33,659 bases of DNA, taken from positions 1-33,659 of the forward strand of contig JAOUHJ010000033.1 of NCBI GenBank assembly GCA_029865225.1, read 5' to 3'. This document shows, one piece after another, positions 7,963 to 16,043 of this stretch. The notes beneath the pieces were generated by a model. That model made no database searches. It saw only the letters and a program-made list of their open reading frames with translations, and was not told where the DNA came from. Both the position numbers and the translations under genes were made by a program. The first letter of the stretch is position 1. Every line of letters begins with the position of its first letter. The DNA is from Nitrospira sp. (GTDB taxonomy: Bacteria; Nitrospirota; Nitrospiria; Nitrospirales; Nitrospiraceae).

Positions 7963-8064
7963 ATGCCTGGAATGTTTGGCAAGAACCCTCCGCTCATGCT
8001 GATCGCTATTGCCCTGGCTATGATCGCTATTGTGGTGTTTGCCTTGATGACGGCAGGTAATTGA
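7963..8064 (+). CDS. 33-residue single-helix membrane peptide
   Basis: The sequence is MPGMFGKNPPLMLIAIALAM then IAIVVFALMTAGN. ATG 7963 has a strong GAGGAG site (CCCGAGGAGTGAGCC). A short polar N-terminus is followed by about 20 hydrophobic residues and a short polar tail, so one membrane helix is expected. A promoter candidate lies about 110 bp upstream. The site and composition make a real gene likely. The function is unknown; small proteins of this kind may act as membrane regulators or toxins. Confidence 0.6.
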   Translation: MPGMFGKNPPLMLIAIALAMIAIVVFALMTAGN

Positions 8065-8356
8065 AATAGCCTGAGTAAGTATCTGCTAGCTTGGATGGTG
8101 CCCTCAATTCCGTCCGATTTCCGTCTCGCCGAATCGATCCCCCGGCATCCCCTCCACCCCATGCCGGATGACTGCTGTCGTGAGAAAGACATCCTGTCCA
8201 GCAGTTGTCGTGAGGCCTCTCGCCACGGCTTCCCACCGGATGGTTTCAACCCGGTCAATGGACTGGGAGGGATTCCGCAACCAGTTGAACGCTACTATTT
8301 CCTCGTTTCCCCATCTTGACCTTCCATCGCCCATAGTGTAACCATTGGTAACTTCC
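8065..8356. other. Intergenic region with one copy of a 44-bp repeat
   Basis: No gene is seen. Positions 8214-8257 match 6316-6359 in 36 of 44 bases (core GGCCTCTCGCCA-GGCTTC, then ACCGGA-GG-TTC). Open frames on the minus strand here have no ribosome site. Confidence 0.4.
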
Positions 8357-8746
8357 ATGTTGCCCCGTCAAGATATCACCAAAGGTCTCTACCTTCGTCT
8401 GGCTGCCTCCCGTTTTGGCTATCCGGCCGGTCTGATCGGAACCGTTCACACGACCGGCACCGATTGGTCAGGAAACTGGTACTTCCAACTTCGCTGGCTG
8501 AACCGGCCAACAGGCACACGACAGAGACCTGTAGCAGAATGGAGCCTCAACCTCCGTGACAAAGACCTTGAAGATTTCGAACGGATTGAGTCGTGGGAAC
8601 AGGTGCAGGAGCTCCTGAGGGAGTCGAGGCCTCAGCGCAAACCTAGGAGAAAGGCAAACAGGCGGCTCAGGTTTTCCAACCCTCTTGGGCGGGTTCTGAG
8701 AGGGAGAAAACACCCGAACCAGTTGAAGCTGTACGAATGGAGTTGA
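8357..8746 (+). CDS. Hypothetical protein, 129 residues
   Basis: I do not recognise the family. The first 90 residues look like a genuine folded protein: YLRLAASRFGYPAGLIGTVH, GNWYFQLRWLNRP, EWSLNLRDKDLEDFERIESW. The last 40 are very basic (RPQRKPRRKANRRLRF, GRVLRGRKH), so contact with nucleic acid is possible. ATG 8357 is used; no clear ribosome site precedes it, and a TTG at 8345 would add four residues. Confidence 0.5.
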   Translation: MLPRQDITKGLYLRLAASRFGYPAGLIGTVHTTGTDWSGNWYFQLRWLNRPTGTRQRPVAEWSLNLRDKDLEDFERIESWEQVQELLRESRPQRKPRRKANRRLRFSNPLGRVLRGRKHPNQLKLYEWS

Positions 8747-8817
8747 CGCAAGACACGAAACAACGCCGTGGCCTATCGCGCCTGGGTGCGCCCGGCTATC
8801 GTACCAACATTGTCCGC

Positions 8818-8988
8818 TTAGCCTTTTGCGGCGGCGGCTTCCTGTTGCTGGTCGATTTTCTGCGACAGTTCATGAACCATGCGAGTGAGCTCAAGGACCG
8901 CTTTGTAAGGGATGTCCGGATTGGTACTTTCTAGCTGTCTCAGTCGTAGCTCAAAGTCCTCGAGTCGTCTTGACAGTTTGCTCACCAT
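8818..8988 (-). CDS. Small helical protein, 56 residues
   Basis: The protein starts MVSKLSRRLEDFELRLRQLE and continues with VLELTRMVHELSQKIDQQQE and an alanine-rich tail (AAAAKG). Heptad spacing of Leu suggests a short coiled coil. ATG 8988 has a GGGAG site at a normal distance; the frame stays open upstream but that part looks random. It ends 71 bp from the end of the convergent gene at 8746. The next minus-strand small gene (9083-9253) lies just upstream, and the two may form a pair. The function is unknown. Confidence 0.55.
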   Translation of the reverse strand: MVSKLSRRLEDFELRLRQLESTNPDIPYKAVLELTRMVHELSQKIDQQQEAAAAKG

Positions 8989-9082
8989 ATCGAGCTCCCT
9001 TCGTTTAGGGAATGTCCCGCAGAGAATTTCGACTCCACATGGATTCATTGAACGACGCAGCAAGGGTATTGTCAAGCAGGGC

Positions 9083-9253
9083 TCACGCGTCTGTTCCCGT
9101 TTTGGGCATGGGAGGGAACCAGGGGATGCGGCTGGTATCGGGAAGGCCTTTGGCAAGATTCTTGTCGTCTCTCTTGGGACCGCCGAGGTTCCGAAGGCCC
9201 TTGCCCCTGCGCTTGACCACTCGACGCGGCTTGGAGGGTTTCTTGGTAGACAT
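9083..9253 (-). CDS. Small basic protein, 56 residues
   Basis: It starts MSTKKPSKPRRVVKRRGKGL and then reads RNLGGPKRDDKNLAKGLPDT with a proline-rich end. It is strongly basic at the N-terminus, which could bind nucleic acid or be disordered. There is no ribosome site before ATG 9253. Instead a TGGTATAAT extended -10 box ends 6 bp upstream, which would put transcription start on the ATG itself. The call rests on codon-like composition and this promoter and is tentative. Confidence 0.45.
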   Translation of the reverse strand: MSTKKPSKPRRVVKRRGKGLRNLGGPKRDDKNLAKGLPDTSRIPWFPPMPKTGTDA

Positions 9254-9259
9254 GTCTTG

Positions 9260-9268
9260 ATTATACCA
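9260..9268 (-). promoter_or_regulatory. Extended -10 promoter directly at the start of the small basic gene
   Basis: On the minus strand TGGTATAATCAAGACATG runs into the ATG at 9253. TATAAT is a perfect -10 and the preceding TG-G is an extended -10. Transcription normally begins about 7 bp after the box, which is the A of the ATG, so the mRNA would be leaderless. No good -35 is present at 17 bp, which fits an extended -10 promoter. Confidence 0.5.
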
Positions 9269-9461
9269 GGAAACCCGCAATACCAACGAACAAGAAATAT
9301 CTATTGTACGCACTGTCGCAAGTGAATAGACGAAGTTGTGGTGTCCGCCTGATGTCGGCAGGCTCTTGAACTGGTCTGGAAGATTTCTATTGTGAGTTTG
9401 AAACGCGTATCGTATCCTTACAGGCTACATGAGCCCCCTCACAAGAAAGGACCAATCATCC

Positions 9462-10148
9462 ATGTCATCCATGCGAATTCATATCCTCGGCCTAGCCACC
9501 GGGCTTTGTCTCCTGACGACTCCGGGGCTTGCTGCCTCGTCGGATCCATCCAACGATGATCAAAAGACCCTGTATGCGCTCGGATTGGCCATCAGCCAGT
9601 CGCTCGGAACCTTTTCCTTGAGCGAAGCCGAACTCGATATGGTCAAGAACGGCCTGACCGATGGTGTCCTCAAACGATCTCAAAAGGTCGATCTCCAAAC
9701 ATATGGACCAAAGATCCAATTGCTCCAACAGTCCCGCTTGGCCCTGGTCGCCGAGGGTGAGAAGAAGGCGGGTACCGCATTTCTCGCCAAAGCGGCTTCG
9801 GAAAAAGGTGCGACCAAGACCGAGTCCGGTATCGTCATCACCCCCATTAAGCCGGGTTCCGGGGCGACACCGAAGGCAACGGATACGGTCAAGGTGCATT
9901 ATCATGGCACATTAACCGATGGCACAGTGTTCGATAGCTCCGTCAAGCGAGGAGAACCCGCAACCTTTCCGCTTGGCAAGGTCATCAAATGCTGGACGGA
10001 AGGAGTGCAACGCATCAAGGTTGGTGGAAAAAGCAAGCTGATCTGCCCATCAAACCTAGCCTATGGTGATAGTGGTTCACCTCCGACCATCAAGCCTGGT
10101 GCGACCTTAGTGTTTGAGGTGGAGTTACTCGACATCGTCAAAGAATAG
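9462..10148 (+). CDS. FKBP-type peptidyl-prolyl cis-trans isomerase, secreted (FkpA/Mip-like)
   Basis: The protein has 228 residues. A signal peptide (MSSMRIHILGLATGLCLLTT then PGLAAS) is followed by a helical dimerisation region (residues ~25-115: LYALGLAISQSLGTFSLSEA, QLLQQSRLALVAEGEKK) and a C-terminal FKBP domain: VKVHYHGTLTDGTVFDSS, then GEPATFPLGKVIKCWTEGVQ, IPSNLAYGD-like SNLAYGDSG and TLVFEVELLDI. This is the FkpA/Mip/FklB layout of periplasmic folding isomerases. ATG 9462 has an AAAGGA site. An in-frame ATG at 9429 would add 11 polar residues and spoil the signal peptide. The active-site residues Tyr, Phe, Asp and Trp are visible. Confidence 0.9.
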   Translation: MSSMRIHILGLATGLCLLTTPGLAASSDPSNDDQKTLYALGLAISQSLGTFSLSEAELDMVKNGLTDGVLKRSQKVDLQTYGPKIQLLQQSRLALVAEGEKKAGTAFLAKAASEKGATKTESGIVITPIKPGSGATPKATDTVKVHYHGTLTDGTVFDSSVKRGEPATFPLGKVIKCWTEGVQRIKVGGKSKLICPSNLAYGDSGSPPTIKPGATLVFEVELLDIVKE

Positions 10149-10258
10149 AGCACAGTGGTGCCGTCTCCGCACAACTCACGAGGCGGCACCACGCGTATGT
10201 GTTCGAAGACCTCCCGCACCTAGGCCCTACACCTTCCAATGTTTCCGATGACTAACTC

Positions 10259-11575
10259 GTGAATGAGAGCGCCTCCACAAACCCTCCTGAATCTATGCCC
10301 CCCTCTCCCCTCCGTTGGTTGATTCTTGGGCTGCTCTTCGCCATCAGCGTCGTGACCTATATCGATCGGGTCAATATCTCCGTCACCGCACGCCAGATGA
10401 TGCCGGCACTTGGGATCACCGAGCAGGAGATGGGATTGGTGTTCTCGGCCTTTGTCGTAGGCTATGCCCTCTTTCAGATTCCTGGTGGATGGCTCAGTGA
10501 TCGCTGGGGTATTCGTCTCATCCTCATGATCGCCCTGATCTGGTGGTCCTGCTTTACGGCCTGGACGGCTGTCGCAGCGACGTCGTTCCTCGCCGTACCA
10601 TTCGGTGTGGTGGGGGCACTGGCCTGTGTTCGATTTTTCCTGGGTGTCGGAGAGGCGGCAGCCCTGCCGACGTTTAACCGAGCGGTGACCGACTGGCTTC
10701 CAAGCCATGAACGGGGACTCGGCATCGGCATCGCTATCGGGGGAATCGGAATCGGCGCGGCAATCACACCGCCCATCACAGCATGGGTCATGGTCAATTA
10801 TGGGTGGCAGACGGCGTTTTATCTTTCGAGTGGATTGGGGTTAGGCCTCGCGGCTATCTGGTGGTTCTTGGCCGCTGATCGTCCGGCAAGCCACCGATGG
10901 CACAAGCCGCACAGGACCGAGGCTCCGAGCCTCTCCGTTCCTACGAAGCAGCCATCGATTCCATGGTCGGTGTTTCGGCGCACGCCGAGCGTCTGGTGGC
11001 TCGTGGTGAGTTATGGGTGTCTGGGCTATGTGGCCTATGTGTATATGTCCTGGTTCTATCTCTATCTCGTCAACGTGCGAGGCTTTACCGTCCTCAGTGG
11101 CGGCCTGTTTGCCGCCGCACCGTTTCTGATGATCCTTCTATCCTGCCCGGCCGGTGGATGGGTCACTGACCGGCTGGCCATCCGCTATGGCATCACGAAA
11201 GGCCGCCAGATCGTCGGCATGATGGGAATGGGCCTCGCCGCAGGGTCGATCGCGCTCGGAGCAAGTGTGGAATCTCCGTATCTGGCGATCGCCAGCCTCT
11301 CGTTAGGCGCGGGGTGGCTCTACTTCACGATCGGCGCCTATTGGTCTTCGACGAGCGATCTTTCACCGACCCACGCCGGCAGCCTGTCAGGTCTCATGAA
11401 TATGGGAGCCAATATCGGGGGAGCTCTTTCTCCGACCTTCACACCATGGATCGCTCAACAGTGGGGCTGGACCGCTTCCCTGAGCGTGGCAGCTGCCATG
11501 GCGCTGATCGGTGGGATCATGTGGCTCGGCATCCACCCTGGCGACGGCCTCACACCAGATACGACCGGGCTGTGA
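10259..11575 (+). CDS. MFS transporter, ACS-like (anion:cation symporter) type
   Basis: The protein has 438 residues with about 12 hydrophobic segments. TM1 ends in YIDRVNISVTARQMM, and loop 2-3 reads GGWLSDRWGIRLI, the MFS 'GxLxDRxG' signature. TM4-5 read FFLGVGEAAALPTFNRAVTD and LPSHERGLGIGIAIGG. This pattern (YIDR, GVGEA) is typical of the ACS family, whose members carry organic acids such as hexuronates or phthalate by proton symport. The substrate cannot be told. A GTG start at 10259 is used; ATG 10295 is an alternative that would begin just before TM1. It lies between the two isomerase genes without an obvious link. Confidence 0.85.
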   Translation: MNESASTNPPESMPPSPLRWLILGLLFAISVVTYIDRVNISVTARQMMPALGITEQEMGLVFSAFVVGYALFQIPGGWLSDRWGIRLILMIALIWWSCFTAWTAVAATSFLAVPFGVVGALACVRFFLGVGEAAALPTFNRAVTDWLPSHERGLGIGIAIGGIGIGAAITPPITAWVMVNYGWQTAFYLSSGLGLGLAAIWWFLAADRPASHRWHKPHRTEAPSLSVPTKQPSIPWSVFRRTPSVWWLVVSYGCLGYVAYVYMSWFYLYLVNVRGFTVLSGGLFAAAPFLMILLSCPAGGWVTDRLAIRYGITKGRQIVGMMGMGLAAGSIALGASVESPYLAIASLSLGAGWLYFTIGAYWSSTSDLSPTHAGSLSGLMNMGANIGGALSPTFTPWIAQQWGWTASLSVAAAMALIGGIMWLGIHPGDGLTPDTTGL

Positions 11576-11640
11576 CCGGTAGGCCTCGGCCTCGTCGCCG
11601 CTCCTTGTCATCGTGGAGACTGGCTTGATACAGTCGGGGC

Positions 11641-12162
11641 ATGGCAATGCAGTTTCAAAAGAAAGATCCACGCATCACGATCACGACGAGATTCGGTGAG
11701 ATCAAAGTTCGCCTCTATTCTGACGCGGCACCGCGTCATGTCGACAACCTCATCAACCTCGTGAAGATGGGGTTTTATAACGGCACGACCTTCCACCGTG
11801 TGGTCCCGGGGTTCATTATTCAGGGTGGGGATCCGCTGAGCAAACATCCTGATCGCCAACTCCATGGAACCGGAGGCCCTGGGTACTTTCTCCCGCCAGA
11901 ACCGAACGACTATCCCCACAAGCGTGGTGCTTTGTCGATGGCCAAAATGCCGCGCGAGAGTAATAGCACGCGTGACTTCAACGACAACGGCTCCCAATTT
12001 TTTATTTGCGTGGATGACAATAGCGGTCTGGACCGTCGCTATACCGTGTTCGGAGAGGTCTTTCGGGGAATGGAGGTCGTCGACCACATTGTCGCTGTGC
12101 CGCGCGATGAACGCGATAATCCGTTAGAGCCCGTCAGAATTACCGTGACGGTCAAGGAGTAG
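11641..12162 (+). CDS. Cyclophilin-type peptidyl-prolyl cis-trans isomerase
   Basis: The protein has 173 residues and no signal peptide, so it is probably cytosolic. Cyclophilin motifs are in order: GEIKVRLYSDAAPRHVDNLI, FYNGTTFHRVVPGFIIQGGD (active-site Arg in FHRV and the Phe), GSQFFICVDD and LDRRYTVFGEVFRGMEVVDH. The length matches PpiB-type proteins. The insert around residues 70-95 (KHPDRQLHGTGGPGYFLPPE) is typical of bacterial short cyclophilins. It is 26 bp before the Sua5 gene and may be co-transcribed with it. Confidence 0.93.
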   Translation: MAMQFQKKDPRITITTRFGEIKVRLYSDAAPRHVDNLINLVKMGFYNGTTFHRVVPGFIIQGGDPLSKHPDRQLHGTGGPGYFLPPEPNDYPHKRGALSMAKMPRESNSTRDFNDNGSQFFICVDDNSGLDRRYTVFGEVFRGMEVVDHIVAVPRDERDNPLEPVRITVTVKE

Positions 12163-12188
12163 GACCTGAGGGTTGGCATCACATACCT

Positions 12189-13241
12189 ATGGGCGAAGAA
12201 AATTACCCACCCAAAGGCACGGTCCTCTCGGCAACCGACTCGGTGTCCATTCGGCTGGCAGGCAGCATCATCAGGACAGGCGGACTGGTGGCCTTTCCTA
12301 CTGAAACGGTGTATGGACTCGGCTGTGATGCGATGAATCCCGTCGCTGCAGCGAAGGTCTTCGAGGCCAAACAACGGCCACAGTTCGATCCCCTCATCGT
12401 GCATATTGCCGATCGATCACAACTGGACGCAGTGGTCACCTCGCAGCCCCCACTCGCCCAGAAACTCATGGACGCATTTTGGCCTGGTCCCCTGACGATA
12501 ATCCTGCCAAAGCAATCGGTCATTCCTGATCTCGTCACCGCAGGCTTACCTACGGTTGCCGTCAGGATGCCAAGCCATCCGGTCGCGCAAGCGCTCATTC
12601 GTGAGGCCGGCACCCCCATCGCTGCGCCCAGCGCCAATCCATTCGGCTACGTCAGCCCCACGACGGCACAACATGTCTCCGATGGTCTTGGGAGCAAGGT
12701 GGATCTGATTCTGGATGGAGGACCCTGTTCGGTCGGGGTCGAATCGACCGTCGTCTCGTTGATCGATACACAACCTGAACTCTTGCGCCCGGGCAACATC
12801 ACACTGGAACAACTCACTGCTATCATTGGCCCAGTGCGTTGTGGGGCCTCAGACCATGACCAGCCAATTGCCCCAGGTCAGTTGACCCGCCATTATGCGA
12901 CCCTCACTCCCCTCACTATGCTCACCTCTGCCGGAACTCAGGCAGTTCCAACGTCTGACGAGCGGGCAGGCCTGTTGCTCATCTCCCAATCGAATGTGAA
13001 CGCAGACCGATTTACTGCCGTTGAAGTATTGTCCCCAAACGGAGACTTGCGAGAGGCGGCACGCAACCTCTTCGCCGCGCTTCGGCGTCTGGATGCGCTT
13101 CACCTTGATCGAATCTACGCCGAACCCTGCAAGGAAGTGGGGTTGGGAATGGCAATCATGGATCGCCTCCGCCGCTGCGCAACTAGCCTCCCCCCAGCAC
13201 AACGTGGAACGTCAAATCCACATCGACTCGCCGCACCTTGA
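12189..13241 (+). CDS. tsaC: Threonylcarbamoyl-AMP synthase, Sua5/YrdC type
   Basis: The protein has 350 residues. It makes threonylcarbamoyl-AMP from threonine, bicarbonate and ATP, the first step of the t6A37 modification of ANN-decoding tRNAs. The YrdC domain fills the first ~205 residues: GGLVAFPTETVYGLGCDAMN, then AAKVFEAKQRPQFDPLIVHI, FWPGPLTIILPK, VAVRMPSHPVAQALI, PIAAPSANPFGYVSPTTAQH and GVESTVVSLIDTQPELLRPG. The linker PIAPGQLTRHYATLTPLTM leads to the C-terminal Sua5 domain, so this is the long Sua5 form rather than the short TsaC form. The last 59 bp overlap the 3' end of the convergent protease gene at 13183. Confidence 0.93.
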   Translation: MGEENYPPKGTVLSATDSVSIRLAGSIIRTGGLVAFPTETVYGLGCDAMNPVAAAKVFEAKQRPQFDPLIVHIADRSQLDAVVTSQPPLAQKLMDAFWPGPLTIILPKQSVIPDLVTAGLPTVAVRMPSHPVAQALIREAGTPIAAPSANPFGYVSPTTAQHVSDGLGSKVDLILDGGPCSVGVESTVVSLIDTQPELLRPGNITLEQLTAIIGPVRCGASDHDQPIAPGQLTRHYATLTPLTMLTSAGTQAVPTSDERAGLLLISQSNVNADRFTAVEVLSPNGDLREAARNLFAALRRLDALHLDRIYAEPCKEVGLGMAIMDRLRRCATSLPPAQRGTSNPHRLAAP

Positions 13242-14217
13242 TTGAAACCTCCTGACCTGGAGTGGTCCGCTCAATCAGGTAGTTCTTCAGGTGAGCGCCA
13301 TCGAGAATCTCTGTCCCATCGATAGCCAGCAGAATATCGTGTTTCTGGACACCTGCCGCCTTAGCTGGTTCGGCAACATCTTTTACAGCTACGCGCAACT
13401 TGGTTCCATCCTTCACCGAGGTCAGATGGACGCCCAGTTTCGAGAACGCGAGCGGCTTGCCGGAGAGCGCCGCGTTGACGATGCGTTCTGCAAGATTCCC
13501 CGGAATGGCAAAAGCCATGCGGCTGCAGTAGGCCTGGTTTTCCTCCTTGTCGGTCTGAATCACGGCGTGCAGAATCCCCACAATTTCTCCTTGGGCATTG
13601 AACAATCCCCCTCCTGAGTTCCCGCTACATGCAGAGAGGTCAGCCTGAATGAGGCGGGTATCGACCGTTTGCAGGAATGTGTTGGTATTTCCAAGTCGCC
13701 CGAAGGCCATCGTCGGCCCCCAGCCGAGGGGATAGCCGACCGTGAACACCTCCATGCCCGGCACAGTTTCTCCTGTCGCAAATGACGTCTCCGTCGCAAG
13801 AACTCCACGATGAGGTTCGCTGACACGGTAGACCACGACATCCATAAAGGCACTGTCGCCGACGAGATCCGCAGAAAGCTCGTGGAGATCGTTTGTCAGC
13901 AGACGAATCTGCTTTTGAATAGTAGTTCCCATGGTAGGGTCATGCTTTTCCGCCGCATGCCTGGCGGTAATCACATAGCCGTCTCGCAGATGGAAACCGG
14001 TTCCTCGGATGGCGACCTTCCCATACTTCTCGGGCACTCGCTGATCTTGTGTATCAGCCAGAATTCCCACGGTCACCTGTCTTGCTTGAAGAAACACGTC
14101 CTGACCGAGTGGCGTGGTCTCCGCCTTGACGGAAAAGGCGAGGATCGTCGTGACAACCCCAACGCTCGCGGCACCTCGGTACAACCAGCGAGCCAGGACC
14201 CATTGAAGCTTGCTCAT
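13183..14217 (-). CDS. Trypsin-like serine protease with PDZ domain (HtrA/DegP-like), exported
   Basis: The protein has 344 residues. ATG 14217 follows an AAGGAG site. The N-terminal hydrophobic stretch (RGAASVGVVTTILAFSVKAE) is a signal peptide or anchor. The protease domain has the catalytic His in YVITARHAAEKH, the Asp in SAFMDVVVYRV and the Ser in CSGNSGGGLF. A single PDZ domain closes the protein (LGVHLTSVKDGTKLRVAVKD, GVQKHDILLAIDGTEILDGA). HtrA proteins with one PDZ domain handle damaged periplasmic proteins. The spacing of the catalytic residues is a little unlike DegP (a long loop with CSGNSGG), so a special substrate is possible. The 3' end overlaps the Sua5 gene on the other strand. 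Confidence 0.88.
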   Translation of the reverse strand: MSKLQWVLARWLYRGAASVGVVTTILAFSVKAETTPLGQDVFLQARQVTVGILADTQDQRVPEKYGKVAIRGTGFHLRDGYVITARHAAEKHDPTMGTTIQKQIRLLTNDLHELSADLVGDSAFMDVVVYRVSEPHRGVLATETSFATGETVPGMEVFTVGYPLGWGPTMAFGRLGNTNTFLQTVDTRLIQADLSACSGNSGGGLFNAQGEIVGILHAVIQTDKEENQAYCSRMAFAIPGNLAERIVNAALSGKPLAFSKLGVHLTSVKDGTKLRVAVKDVAEPAKAAGVQKHDILLAIDGTEILDGAHLKNYLIERTTPGQEVSIKVRRVDVDLTFHVVLGGG

Positions 14218-14434
14218 TCGTCGCTCCTTTCAACGACAGTTCGGACATGTCCACCACATACTATAATTCGGGTGTCGTTCGTTCTGAAAGGGTGTCAGAA
14301 TGACCAGACACTCGTCGCGTACATCAACGGGAAGGGCGGCATCAAGTGATGCAAGAACTCTTGCAAGGTACAAACATGGGGCCTTATAGTCTCACGCGGC
14401 TCGGGTGCACCCTCAACGTTCTGAGCAAGGGCTG
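14218..14434. promoter_or_regulatory. Divergent intergenic region between the protease and the first SUMF1 gene
   Basis: About 215 bp separate the two divergent starts, so promoters for both should lie here. An inverted repeat lies near 14280-14310 (GTTCTGAAAGGGTG / CAGAATG). I see no clean -35/-10 pair. Confidence 0.3.
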
Positions 14435-15334
14435 ATGTCGAATCGTTTTGGCCGGTCTCTACACTCCATCGTTCTACTCTTCCTGATGACCGGCCCCGCT
14501 ATGGCAGAATCCGGGTCAAAGCCCACTCCGGACCTGGCCAAACACTTGGTGAGGATCGCAGATCTGGCTCGCCCGTCACCGATGGTCACGATTCCTGCCG
14601 GCCAGTTCTTGCTCGGCAGCAAGCGAATCGATGGTGATCCCTACGGGAAATGGACACAGTTCGACGACACGGAACTCCCTCAACAACCAGTCTGGTTGGA
14701 TGCCTACGAGATCGACCGAGATGAGGTCAGTCTCGGCGAATATCTGTCCTACCTCCAGCGGAAGAAACTCTATCCTTCCCCTGAGCTCCAGAAACTGATT
14801 TGGCACGTCATCACCGTTCATTTCGTGTCAGACCAGACGTTGGCCCGCTGGCCGGCACTCTATGTCACATGGTCCGAGGCACAGGGCTTCTGTGCGACCA
14901 AACGCGCAAGGTTGCCGACCGAAGCGGAATGGGAAAAGGCGGCACGCGGTCCAGAGGGCAACCTCTATCCGTGGGGCGACGCTGCCCCAAGTTCCACGCT
15001 GGCGATGTTTGGACAACATCATGTGCATGAAATCCCCATTTTGGCGGCCGTCGAGTCACATGATGAAGGGAGAAGCCCCTATGGCCTTCACCATATGGCA
15101 GGAAACGTCGCGGAATGGGTACAGGACTGGTTCGGTTTCGACTACTATGCCTATATGCCGGCCCGCAATCCGCAGGGTCCGACAACCGGACGCTATAAAG
15201 GCATTCGTGGAGGCTCCTGGAAAAGTAAACGAGTCATGCTCCGTACCGCGACGAGAGGTGGATCAGCCCCAGATCAACGTTCAGCGACGATCGGATTCCG
15301 GTGCGCACGTTCGTCTGTGTCCATGACCCCTTAA
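14435..15334 (+). CDS. Exported SUMF1-domain protein (FGE-like fold, no FGE cysteine pair), copy 1
   Basis: The protein has 299 residues. A signal peptide (SLHSIVLLFLMTGPAMAESG) is followed by a SUMF1 (formylglycine-generating enzyme fold) domain: PMVTIPAGQFLLGSKRIDGD, AYEIDRDEVSLGEYLSYLQR, CATKRARLPTEAEWEKAARG, GNVAEWVQDW, GIRGGSWKSKR, IGFRCARSS. The Cys pair used by true FGEs after the RGGS motif is not there, so sulfatase activation is unlikely. NirV (partner of copper nitrite reductase) and PvdO have the same fold. ATG 14435 is chosen (AAGG site); GTG 14405 is an alternative. It is the first gene of a plus-strand run (SUMF1, DUF4412, SUMF1). Confidence 0.88.
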   Translation: MSNRFGRSLHSIVLLFLMTGPAMAESGSKPTPDLAKHLVRIADLARPSPMVTIPAGQFLLGSKRIDGDPYGKWTQFDDTELPQQPVWLDAYEIDRDEVSLGEYLSYLQRKKLYPSPELQKLIWHVITVHFVSDQTLARWPALYVTWSEAQGFCATKRARLPTEAEWEKAARGPEGNLYPWGDAAPSSTLAMFGQHHVHEIPILAAVESHDEGRSPYGLHHMAGNVAEWVQDWFGFDYYAYMPARNPQGPTTGRYKGIRGGSWKSKRVMLRTATRGGSAPDQRSATIGFRCARSSVSMTP

Positions 15335-15433
15335 CCACCAGAAATCGCCCGAACACGAAGAGGCCCGCAGTCGATGGGAACGTCCAGATCACCCAGAAGA
15401 AAATGTGCAAACGTCTATGGTAGGATTTTTAAG

Positions 15434-16027
15434 ATGCGACAGATTGTCTTGGTCTTCAGCCTTACCTGTAGCCTGTTGCTTCTCGGTCCGAGAGGCTGGG
15501 CCTTGGAGTTTACCGCCGATCAGGTGACAAAAATCCAGGGCAAATTGCAGAAGGCGAACATTTATTACCGTGACACCATGTGGCGGATTGAGCACCACAC
15601 CATGGGCCCTGTCAATGTGAGTATCGTACGCAAGGATAAGAAGCTCGTGTGGCTGCTGCTGTCAAGGATGAAGCATTTCAAGACTGTCCCCTATAGCCCC
15701 GATCAAGATCTGAGGGTGACTGAGCAGTTGGACGGCGAAATATCACGGCAAGAAATCGGAACAGAAATGCGAGACGGGCATCCGACCATCCTCTATGAGG
15801 TTACAACTAAACACGGTGAACACATTGAAGAGTACTACCAGTGGCTGGCCACGGATATTCGTTTTCCCATGAAACTGGCCAAAAAGGACGGGAGTTGGAT
15901 TGTGGAGTATCACCATGTAAAAATGCGCCCGGTCTCGGACTACCTGTTCAATCTTCCGGTCAATTTTCAGCCCCTGGAAGGCTTCAACACCCTGCCACCC
16001 GAACAAACCGAACCAGACGTACACTAA
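15434..16027 (+). CDS. Exported DUF4412/LolA-like protein, copy 1
   Basis: The protein has 197 residues with a signal peptide (MRQIVLVFSLTCSLLLLGPR then GWALEF). The mature part is strand-rich and reads like a LolA-fold barrel: NVSIVRKDKKLVWLLLSRMK, ILYEVTTKHGEHIEEYYQWL, RFPMKLAKKDGSWIVEYHHV. The same layout (ligand-less barrel, then 'YYQW' and 'K...G.W..EY..') is seen in the minus-strand protein at 19303-19938, so the two are paralogues. DUF4412-type proteins are exported and may carry a lipid or bind a partner; the function is not known. ATG 15434 has a TAGGA site. The next SUMF1 gene starts 16 bp after the stop. Confidence 0.7.
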   Translation: MRQIVLVFSLTCSLLLLGPRGWALEFTADQVTKIQGKLQKANIYYRDTMWRIEHHTMGPVNVSIVRKDKKLVWLLLSRMKHFKTVPYSPDQDLRVTEQLDGEISRQEIGTEMRDGHPTILYEVTTKHGEHIEEYYQWLATDIRFPMKLAKKDGSWIVEYHHVKMRPVSDYLFNLPVNFQPLEGFNTLPPEQTEPDVH

Positions 16028-16043
16028 CCAAGGAGGATGGGCC

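Noticed and set aside
7944-8358. Minus-strand frames of 104 and 84 residues
   Set aside because: They lie opposite a better small gene and a repeat, with no ribosome site and no recognisable motifs.
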